Shown piece by piece: positions 1 through 5,859 of a stretch of DNA of 29,196 nucleotides. The stretch lies in NCBI GenBank assembly GCA_035340715.1, contig DAOQTX010000037.1:1-29196 (forward strand), in the 5' to 3' direction. Every line of letters starts with the position of its first letter. Position 1 is the stretch's first letter. This DNA comes from DAOQTX01 sp035340715 (GTDB taxonomy: Bacteria; Bacteroidota; Bacteroidia; AKYH767-A; OLB10). A program made the translations under genes and the position numbers. The notes below the pieces were generated by a model. That model saw nothing but the letters and a program-made list of their open reading frames with translations, was not told the DNA's origin and did no database searches.

Positions 1-554
1 TGGATACAGTGGCAGTTTATGACGGGTATTGTTTTCCGTTCAACTTTTTATGCACCGATTTTTGGGTAATGTATCTTGCAGCCAATGGGAAAATTTATGT
101 TTCATCAGGCAATAGTGTTATTGATTTGCACTATATTAATTATCCTGACAGTTCCGGTTTAGCTTGCGATGTGCAGCAACATGCTTTACCGCTTCCTTGC
201 TATTCAGGCAGAGGCCATGTTTACCACCCCAACTACTACCTCGGCTGCGATACTACCTGCGGACCATGCTTTGTTGTGGGTGTAAATGAAACGGGAAAAC
301 ATGATTTTAAGTTTTCGCTCTCGCCCAACCCAACCAACGGCAGCATAAAAATTATTTACCTCTTGCCCCAAAACAAAAGCGGTATGTTTGAGCTGTATGA
401 TGTAACGGGAAAAAAAGTTTTCACTTATACCCTCCCACCCTGGAGCACCCTGCAACATTTTGATTTGAGTTTTTTGAGCAATGGCATGTATCATGCAGTC
501 ATAACAAGTGATGGATTTACTAAAGCAGAAAAGCTGGTGCTGCTGAGGCCTTGA
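1..554 (+). CDS. 3' end of a T9SS-secreted protein (type A sorting domain), cut by the window edge
   Basis: The frame is open to the left edge of the window, so the true start lies outside it. A GTG at position 9 is in frame, but nothing supports it as the start. The first ~85 visible residues contain ANGKIYVSSG, LHYINYPDSSG and a closing NYYLG. This resembles the last blades of the secreted Bacteroidota propeller proteins that read 'pdGKIYi ... hyInnPn ... LG'. The last ~75 residues (from FSLSPNPTNGSIKI to the final KLVLLRP) are a typical type A T9SS sorting domain: a PNPTNG entry, an LYDVTGKKV strand and an SNGMYHAVI strand. The protein is therefore expected to be exported by Sec, passed through T9SS, and either surface-attached or released. 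Its function is unknown. The next gene downstream is a RAYT on the opposite strand. Confidence 0.85.
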   Translation, partial: DTVAVYDGYCFPFNFLCTDFWVMYLAANGKIYVSSGNSVIDLHYINYPDSSGLACDVQQHALPLPCYSGRGHVYHPNYYLGCDTTCGPCFVVGVNETGKHDFKFSLSPNPTNGSIKIIYLLPQNKSGMFELYDVTGKKVFTYTLPPWSTLQHFDLSFLSNGMYHAVITSDGFTKAEKLVLLRP

Positions 555-602
555 GGCTTTTTGTTAAGTAAATTTCTTTCTCATCTTCCACTTCACTATG
601 CC

Positions 603-630
603 GTAAGCGCGAGCGTGCCGCTCGTGCTTA
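603..630 (+). repeat. REP-like hairpin, left flank of the RAYT
   Basis: A GC-rich imperfect palindrome with a 12-bp stem (604-615 against 619-630, one G-T pair) and a TGC loop at 616-618. It is preceded by G at 603, so the 5' foot reads GTAA. A near-identical copy in opposite orientation lies at 1230-1256, and the two copies bracket the transposase gene. This matches the REP/RAYT arrangement, in which the Y1 transposase recognises a tetranucleotide at the hairpin foot. Confidence 0.75.
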
Positions 631-658
631 TTTATCAAGTTGGATTGAAGCCAACCAC

Positions 659-1189
659 TCAGAGTTCTGACAGTTTCAAATCAGTAAATTCATTTGCGCT
701 GGAATAAATATAATGATGTGGTTCAGCAACAATTCTTGCTTCCACAGGATTGTTATGAATATAATCTGCTTTCTGGTCAATGAATTTGTTGGAGAATAAA
801 TCAAATGCATGATTGTTCTGCTGCCAGAACTGGTATGTTTTGTTATGCGCATTTTTCTCTCCAAAATATTTAAACATATACAACAGCCATTCCCTGCGGC
901 TTTCTGTCTGGCTGTCTTCAATCAGCTTAATTATTTTTTTAGCCGTAAAGCTTTTGAAATCACGTAGCACATCGCTTAAATTTCCGTTCTCCACCTTGGC
1001 AATCAGATGCAGGTGGCTTGGCATGATGCAAAAGGCGAATATTTTCAATCCTATATTGTCAATGCAATAATTCAGATTTTTTATGATTTCATCGCAATAT
1101 TCTGCCCTGGTAAAAACATCAATCCAGCCGACCGTAGTAAGCGTGCAGAAATATAAGCCATCTGGAAAAATTTTGTATTTTTCGCTCAT
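659..1189 (-). CDS. REP-associated tyrosine transposase (RAYT, Y1/IS200-like)
   Basis: A 176-residue single-domain Y1 transposase. The HUH metal-binding motif is H59-L60-H61 in the context MPSHLHLI. The catalytic tyrosine is Y143 in DYIHNNPVEARIV, the form typical of RAYT/TnpA_REP proteins. Such enzymes cut and join single-stranded DNA at hairpins. RAYTs are usually single-copy, domesticated relatives of IS200/IS605 transposases that maintain or mobilise REP sequences. The gene looks intact, with ATG at 1187-1189, TGA at 659-661, and both catalytic motifs present. It sits between two inverted REP-like hairpins (603-630 and 1230-1256) that share the core gcgcgagcgtgccgctcg, and it is transcribed against its neighbours. 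This suggests a self-contained mobile or formerly mobile unit of about 650 bp. Confidence 0.9.
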   Translation of the reverse strand: MSEKYKIFPDGLYFCTLTTVGWIDVFTRAEYCDEIIKNLNYCIDNIGLKIFAFCIMPSHLHLIAKVENGNLSDVLRDFKSFTAKKIIKLIEDSQTESRREWLLYMFKYFGEKNAHNKTYQFWQQNNHAFDLFSNKFIDQKADYIHNNPVEARIVAEPHHYIYSSANEFTDLKLSEL

Positions 1190-1229
1190 AGTGAACCGCT
1201 AAAATATGCAACATACATCAAAAATAAAC

Positions 1230-1256
1230 AGGCACGAGCGGCACGCTCGCGCCTAC
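1230..1256 (-). repeat. REP-like hairpin, right flank of the RAYT
   Basis: This is the inverted partner of the hairpin at 603-630. Read on the minus strand it is GTAG followed by an 11-bp stem with a TGC loop. On the plus strand the stem arms are 1230-1240 and 1244-1254 and the loop is 1241-1243. GTAG at the foot is the tetranucleotide known from enterobacterial REP/RAYT systems. Relative to the left copy, one A-T stem pair is replaced by G-C, so pairing is kept. Confidence 0.75.
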
Positions 1257-1260
1257 ACGG

Positions 1261-2106
1261 GTGTTTGGATGGACATATTTGGAAACGGTTAATGGAAAGG
1301 ATAAATATGATTACCAATATGTTTTTACTGATGATAATGGTGATTTTGAAATCAGACCTTATGATTATGAAGGAACAGTTAATCCCTTTACTGAACATAT
1401 TTTAGCATTTCGAATATCTGCTGCAGGAGCAGAAGTTTATTATGCAAATTGGAAACTGACAGGATTGGCGGATTTTTATTATGACCCGACTGACCCATCC
1501 GACCCAGTATATTCTAATTTAACATATGTATTAACGAGAGAGCAGTTTAAATACGATACGGAAATTGAAAATATTACGGTCGGTAACGGGGATGACAGAA
1601 ATTTTAAAGGATGGAATACCCTAAGCGCTACCGATGTAACCTTAGAAAATGGCGGTATGGCTGATTTTAAAGCGCGCACCGAAGTGCATATAAATACCGA
1701 GTTCCATGCTGAGATCGGCAGCGAGGTGCATATTTTTAATGAGGAAACTTTCCCCGAATGCAATGACCTTGCCTCATATAATCGCATAGCTTCCGGTCAG
1801 CAGCAGGAAAATGAACTGGAGGTTTTACAGAAATTCATCGAGATTCGCTTTAATAGCGATAAAACCATTGCAGCGTTGGAAATTATCCCAAATCCGAATA
1901 ACGGAGTTTTCACCGTGCAAGTTACTAATTCAGCAACATCTGTATTCTCCTATGAAATCTTAAACATGCTTGGTAAAAATATGTACAATAATATTTCGCA
2001 TGAAAGTAATTTTGATGTGAATTTATCCTTTTTTTCAAAAGGAATTTACCTGTTTAAAATCTATACCGGCAGCGAAATGCTCATCCAGAAACTTATCATC
2101 AATTAA
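1261..2106 (+). CDS. 5'-truncated T9SS type A sorting-domain protein (fragment or pseudogene)
   Basis: The reading frame opens at 1228, inside the REP hairpin. It has no ATG near its start, only a GTG at 1261, and no signal peptide. The gene has therefore probably lost its 5' part. The first ~40 residues (TYLETVNG, VFTDDNGDFEI) look like the end of a carboxypeptidase-regulatory or Ig-like fold. Residues ~120-170 show the stacked pattern 'L..G..A.F.A.T.V.....FHAEIGSEVHIF...C', common just before sorting domains in Bacteroidota. The last ~75 residues (IIPNPNNGVFTV ... YEILNMLGKNMY ... FFSKGIYLFKIY) are a type A T9SS sorting domain. Without a signal peptide the product could not reach T9SS, so it is likely a remnant. 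The next gene starts 13 nt downstream. Confidence 0.7.
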   Translation: MFGWTYLETVNGKDKYDYQYVFTDDNGDFEIRPYDYEGTVNPFTEHILAFRISAAGAEVYYANWKLTGLADFYYDPTDPSDPVYSNLTYVLTREQFKYDTEIENITVGNGDDRNFKGWNTLSATDVTLENGGMADFKARTEVHINTEFHAEIGSEVHIFNEETFPECNDLASYNRIASGQQQENELEVLQKFIEIRFNSDKTIAALEIIPNPNNGVFTVQVTNSATSVFSYEILNMLGKNMYNNISHESNFDVNLSFFSKGIYLFKIYTGSEMLIQKLIIN

Positions 2107-2119
2107 AATTCCTTTAACA

Positions 2120-3766
2120 ATGAAAAAAATTATAATCACAATATTTATTGCAGCATTTGCTATTAATGCTCATGCACAATGGCAGTGGGCAAAGCATATC
2201 CACAGCTCGGAATTTGATGGTGCAGCAAGGTTCTGCAAAGATGCCAATGGTGATATTTATTTGGGCGGTTATTTTAATGGTCCTGTCGGTTATTTTCCTA
2301 ATGATACACTAACGGCAATAGGAGATGATGGCGTATTTCTTATAAAGTATAATCCTTCGGGTAATCGTATCTGGCTAAAACAATTGGATGGTTGGGGAAG
2401 CGATCCTCAGAATGTTGGAGCATTGACTTATGATGCTTCAACGAATACAGTTATTGCAAGCGTGGGTTTTTCTGGATGTGCTTTTTGGGATAATGACACA
2501 GTATGTTCTACTTTTGGTGGAGTAGAGGGAGCTATTGCCAAATTTGATTTAAATGGTACCTGCCTTTGGGCTTTATCTTTTGGAGGACCAGGTGATGATT
2601 ATTCAGGTGCAGTGGATGTGGATAACTTGGGAAACATTTATATATGTGCCAATAATTCATCAATAGCCTTTTTAAATGGAGACACTTTACAGCCGGGAAC
2701 TTTCCTTGCCAAATTCGATCCGCAAGGCGGTTTAATTTGGCATAAGCAAATTTCGGGAATGGCACAACTGTTTTCCAATGCTTTTCAGGCAAGCTTTATG
2801 AAAATAATAGGTAATGATATGTTTATTATTGGCGATGCAAATACCGATACTCTTAATATAGATACAGTACAGTTTGCAAATCCTAATGCATACGGTGTAG
2901 TGCTGGCGAGATTTAATTTATCGGGTGATGTACAGTGGGCGAAGCTATTAGGCTACCCAATTGGTTTATTTGGTTATGGAGCCGTTGACAATTCGGGTAA
3001 CAGTTATATTTCGGGAACATTTTCAGGTGATACAGCTTATTTTGGCAGCACCATAATCGGAAACGGAAATCTTTCAGACATGTTTTTGGCGAAGTATGAT
3101 GTAAATGGAAATTTTATTTGGGTTCGTCAATCGTTTGCCAACGGACCTGGAGGTGCTAATGCGAGAGGTTGCTTTTTGGATGGAGATGATAAAATTTATA
3201 TTACCGGAAAGTTCAGGGGTACGGCTCAGTTTGGAACTTATTCACAAACTTCAAACACCGGCTCAGATGCATTCGTTGCACGTTATGAACCTAACGGAGA
3301 TTGCATTGGCGTAGCACATTTTGGCAGCTCTTTTATTGGCGCACATGGGCTGGCAGTAATTGCAACAAACGATAATGAGCCAGTTATTTCCGCAGTCTTT
3401 GTTGATACGATTTCTATTGCAGGCAATACGTATGGCTGCGGAGAAGTGTATGGAGATATTGTTATTGCTAAGCATGATATAATAACCGGCATAGCAGGAG
3501 AAGAAAGGATAGTTAATAATGAACTCATCATATACGCCAATCCTACTGCGGGTAAATGTAACATTATTGTACCTGATGATTTTGTACATGAAAAAAATCT
3601 AACACTCAACATTTACGATAATACCGGAAAACTCATTCAGCAAAAACTTCTGCAAATGAACGATGGCAAGATTAAACTCAATTTAGAAGCAGAAGCTAGG
3701 GGTATTTATACCGTAACTTTGAGCAGTAAGAAGAAGAGTTATTATGGTAAGATTGTGTTTGAGTAG
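2120..3766 (+). CDS. Secreted propeller-like (SBBP-type repeat) protein with T9SS type A sorting domain
   Basis: A complete 548-residue protein. Residues 1-20 form a clear signal peptide ending in NAHAQ. The body (about 21-455) holds at least six repeats of the form 'a-K-aromatic-[D/N]-x-[N/S]-G-x-x-x-W'. Examples are FLIKYNPSGNRIW, AIAKFDLNGTCLW, FLAKFDPQGGLIW, VLARFNLSGDVQW and FLAKYDVNGNFIW, each followed by an 'n.yi.G.f.g.a.Fg' strand. This resembles Bacteroidota SBBP beta-propellers. The last ~75 residues (IYANPTAGKCNI ... IYDNTGKLIQQK ... EARGIYTVTL) are the sorting domain. It is expected to end on the cell surface or outside the cell. No enzymatic motif is visible. It lies 13 nt after the truncated fragment, with no promoter recognised in between. 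The two may once have been co-transcribed. Confidence 0.85.
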   Translation: MKKIIITIFIAAFAINAHAQWQWAKHIHSSEFDGAARFCKDANGDIYLGGYFNGPVGYFPNDTLTAIGDDGVFLIKYNPSGNRIWLKQLDGWGSDPQNVGALTYDASTNTVIASVGFSGCAFWDNDTVCSTFGGVEGAIAKFDLNGTCLWALSFGGPGDDYSGAVDVDNLGNIYICANNSSIAFLNGDTLQPGTFLAKFDPQGGLIWHKQISGMAQLFSNAFQASFMKIIGNDMFIIGDANTDTLNIDTVQFANPNAYGVVLARFNLSGDVQWAKLLGYPIGLFGYGAVDNSGNSYISGTFSGDTAYFGSTIIGNGNLSDMFLAKYDVNGNFIWVRQSFANGPGGANARGCFLDGDDKIYITGKFRGTAQFGTYSQTSNTGSDAFVARYEPNGDCIGVAHFGSSFIGAHGLAVIATNDNEPVISAVFVDTISIAGNTYGCGEVYGDIVIAKHDIITGIAGEERIVNNELIIYANPTAGKCNIIVPDDFVHEKNLTLNIYDNTGKLIQQKLLQMNDGKIKLNLEAEARGIYTVTLSSKKKSYYGKIVFE

Positions 3767-3821
3767 TGGGTAAGCGATTAGCAACGCACCGTAGTATTGT
3801 GAATTGTTTGTACTTCTATAT

Positions 3822-3912
3822 TACTCACACTTCGACTCCGCTTAGTGTGGCAATGAGTAGGGATTCACTTTTTATAAATGAAATCGAGAAAGTCGCAATT
3901 GTGAGATCCCTA
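3822..3912. repeat. Composite palindromic intergenic repeat
   Basis: There are two overlapping inverted repeats. The first is CACACT (3826-3831) against AGTGTG (3844-3849), extended outward by TACTCA (3822-3827) / TGAGTA (3854-3859), around a loop with the core CTTCGACTCCGC. The second is TAGGGATTCAC (3858-3868) against GTGAGATCCCTA (3901-3912), with one bulged base. From memory, palindromes built on CTTCGACTCCGCT recur between genes in many Bacteroidota genomes, which would make this a dispersed MITE-like element. The copy number in this genome cannot be seen here. The rest of 3767-4017 shows no gene. Confidence 0.5.
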
Positions 3913-4017
3913 TTTTTGACCTAATTTGCAGTATTTTATACTTTTCTTTCAATATATTTCCGATAGGGTGGGTTGAGAATGAGCAGAAAAACAGAATTAT
4001 TCTGATCTTGGGCGGCT

Positions 4018-4443
4018 ATGGTTCGATCACCGCAAAATACAACTGAATGGGAAGAATATTACCAGCTACGCTATAAAATTCTTCGAAAACCATGGAATCA
4101 AGCAGCAGGTTCGGAAAAAGATGAAATGGAGCAGCAATGCATACATGCTGCCTGTTTTGTTAAGGAGAAAATAGTGGCTGTTGGGCGCCTTCAAATGAAC
4201 AACGAAACCCAGGCTCAAATCCGTTATATGGCCGTTGACGATCAACATCAAAATAAAGGATATGGCCAGGAAATAATGCAGTGGTTGGAAGATCAGGCTC
4301 GGCTAAAAAATGCTGAGGAAATTGTATTGGAATCGCGCGAAAATGCGGTGGCTTTTTATGAAAAAAATGGCTATAAAATAATAAGCAAGTCCTATATTCT
4401 GTTTGATAAAATACAACATTTTACCATGAAAAAGGATTTGTAG
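4018..4443 (+). CDS. GNAT family N-acetyltransferase
   Basis: A 141-residue protein covering a whole GNAT fold. The acetyl-CoA-binding motif A is visible as IRYMAVDDQHQNKGYG, with the pyrophosphate-binding Q-x-x-G-x-G at Q78-G81-G83. The later AVAFYEKNGYKII is the usual motif B. Residues 10-25 (EWEEYYQLRYKILRKPW) are an N-terminal helix of the type seen in ElaA-like acetyltransferases. It would transfer an acetyl group to an amine; the substrate cannot be told. The ATG at 4018 is the first in frame after a TGA at 4003-4005, and no Shine-Dalgarno is seen. It stands where rimM would often stand before trmD, but is separated from trmD by 165 AT-rich bases, so co-transcription is doubtful. Confidence 0.88.
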   Translation: MVRSPQNTTEWEEYYQLRYKILRKPWNQAAGSEKDEMEQQCIHAACFVKEKIVAVGRLQMNNETQAQIRYMAVDDQHQNKGYGQEIMQWLEDQARLKNAEEIVLESRENAVAFYEKNGYKIISKSYILFDKIQHFTMKKDL

Positions 4444-4608
4444 ATATTATAAGTACTATATTAAACTATAATATTATATAAATAGATTTAAGTTATATGG
4501 TTATTAGCTATTTACATAACAGTAATGACAAATTGACAAATGTAATTATTTCAAGATAATTAAATAAATTCAACTGATTGCTTATTCGTTTAGTACAAAA
4601 CTGACTCC

Positions 4609-5286
4609 ATGCTTCATATCGACATACTTACCATACATCCCGGCTTAATGGAAGGCCCATTTTCGCACAGCATCGTTAAACGCGCGGTGGAGAAAAAGTT
4701 GGTTCAAATTCAACTCATCGACTTGAGAGATTTTTGCACGGATAAACATCGGACCATAGACGATTATCCGTTTGGGGGAGGAGCCGGAATGGTGATGAAA
4801 ATTGAACCCATAAAAAAAGCAATTGACCATTTGAGTAGTCAAAAAAAATACGATGAGATCATCTATATGAGTCCCGATGGTGAGTTATTGGATCAGCCCT
4901 TGGCCAACCAATTTAGCTTGTCGAAAAACCTGCTCATCTTATGTGGTCATTATAAAGGTATTGATGAGAGAGTGCGAACGCATTTTATAACCAAAGAAAT
5001 TTCGATTGGCAATTATGTGCTTTCGGGTGGAGAATTGGCTGCAGCCGTTTTTTGCGATGCCATAATTCGATTGATACCGGGCGTAATTGGTGACGAAACC
5101 TCTGCCCTGTCCGATTCCTTTCAGGATCAATTACTTGCACCTCCGGTGTATACCCGTCCTGCCGATTTTGAAGGGCTTAAAGTTCCCGATGTCCTGCTGT
5201 CGGGCGATGAGAAAAAAATAAGCGAGTGGCGACACGAACAATCGGTAAAAAGGACCAAAGAAAGAAGACCGGGATTATTTGATTAA
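4609..5286 (+). CDS. trmD: tRNA (guanine-N1)-methyltransferase TrmD
   Basis: A 225-residue protein that methylates N1 of G37 in tRNAs using S-adenosylmethionine, which prevents +1 frameshifting. The SPOUT trefoil-knot signatures are all visible: IDDYPFGGGAGMVM near residues 50-65, ILCGHYKGIDERV near 110-120, and ISIGNYVLSGGELAAAVFCD near 128-147. The catalytic Asp lies in ALSDSFQDQLL, followed by PPVYTRPADFEG, VPDVLLSG and the C-terminal KRTKERRPGLFD. Length and ends match the family. Unlike the common rpsP-rimM-trmD-rplS operon, rpsP and rimM are not upstream here. Only the trmD-rplS pairing is kept, with a 63-nt gap that carries a separate promoter. Confidence 0.97.
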   Translation: MLHIDILTIHPGLMEGPFSHSIVKRAVEKKLVQIQLIDLRDFCTDKHRTIDDYPFGGGAGMVMKIEPIKKAIDHLSSQKKYDEIIYMSPDGELLDQPLANQFSLSKNLLILCGHYKGIDERVRTHFITKEISIGNYVLSGGELAAAVFCDAIIRLIPGVIGDETSALSDSFQDQLLAPPVYTRPADFEGLKVPDVLLSGDEKKISEWRHEQSVKRTKERRPGLFD

Positions 5287-5291
5287 TATTA

Positions 5292-5322
5292 TTTGATTAG
5301 CAAATTATTTCATGTACATTTG
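5292..5322 (+). promoter_or_regulatory. Bacteroidota-type promoter for rplS
   Basis: TTTG at 5292-5295 (-33 box), then exactly 19 nt, then TACATTTG at 5315-5322, a full match to the -7 box TAnnTTTG. The -33 box begins five bases after the trmD stop codon, and the rplS ATG is 27 nt after the -7 box. rplS can therefore probably be transcribed independently of trmD. Confidence 0.65.
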
Positions 5323-5349
5323 CGACCCGTTTCAAATAGCATAGAAATA

Positions 5350-5697
5350 ATGGATTTAGTAAAATTTGTAGACGAATCGTTATCGCATAGCAACGAATTT
5401 CCAACGTTTAAGAGTGGAGATACCGTTACCGTTTATTATAAAATTAAAGAAGGTAATAAGGAAAGAGAGCAGCAGTTTCAAGGCGTTGTTCTTCAGAGAA
5501 AAGGACATGGTACTACACAAACCTTTACCGTAAGGAAAATTTCTAACGGTGTAGGGGTTGAACGTATTTTTCCTTTATTCTCACCAAAAATTGCCCGTAT
5601 TGAAGTGAACAAAAGAGGTATTGTTCGCAGATCGAGAATATTCTACCTTAGAAAATACAGCGGTAAAAAAGCGCGTATTGAAGAAAAAAGAGTTTAG
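5350..5697 (+). CDS. rplS: 50S ribosomal protein L19
   Basis: A 115-residue L19, located at the 30S-50S interface. It begins MDLVKFVDESL and contains the family core FKSGDTVTVYYKI, FQGVVLQRKG, TFTVRKISNGVGVERIFPL and the basic C-terminal part ending KKARIEEKRV. The start is the ATG at 5350. A 19-residue in-frame extension upstream lacks ATG, is not L19-like, and overlaps the promoter boxes at 5292-5322, so it was rejected. A hairpin terminator follows at 5719-5747. Confidence 0.97.
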   Translation: MDLVKFVDESLSHSNEFPTFKSGDTVTVYYKIKEGNKEREQQFQGVVLQRKGHGTTQTFTVRKISNGVGVERIFPLFSPKIARIEVNKRGIVRRSRIFYLRKYSGKKARIEEKRV

Positions 5698-5718
5698 TTA
5701 CTACTCCAATATAACTTT

Positions 5719-5750
5719 AAAAAGCCATCTGATTCAGGTGGCTTTTTATT
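5719..5750 (+). terminator. Rho-independent terminator after rplS
   Basis: A 12-bp stem (5719-5730 against 5736-5747, one G-T pair) with loop GATTC and GC core agcc/ggct. The 3' arm ends in TTTTT and runs on into att. The A/T-rich base also makes it able to act in both directions. Confidence 0.8.
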
Positions 5751-5859
5751 TAGGTCTGCCCAATCCGGGTTTGCCGTTGAAAAACTGTGAAAAGTCTTTA
5801 GTACTCCTACCCCTTTACATCAATAAAATTTGATAAATTGTTTGCCTTTATTTTAAACC

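Noticed and set aside
603..1256. Possible CRISPR or integron reading of the paired hairpins
   Set aside because: There are only two copies, in inverted orientation, around a Y1 transposase; no spacers, integrase or attC-like series.
4467..4478. Perfect 12-bp palindrome TATAATATTATA after the GNAT gene
   Set aside because: Low-complexity A/T sequence with no GC core or T-run; not convincing as a terminator or operator.
4533..4560. TTGACA, 16 nt, GATAAT upstream of trmD, with a tandem TGACAAAT repeat at 4526-4541
   Set aside because: It looks like an E. coli sigma-70 promoter, but the Bacteroidota primary sigma factor uses TTTG/TAnnTTTG. The stretch is very AT-rich, so a chance match is likely.
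5293..5349. 19-residue upstream extension of L19
   Set aside because: It uses a non-ATG start, is not part of the L19 family, and overlaps the consensus promoter.
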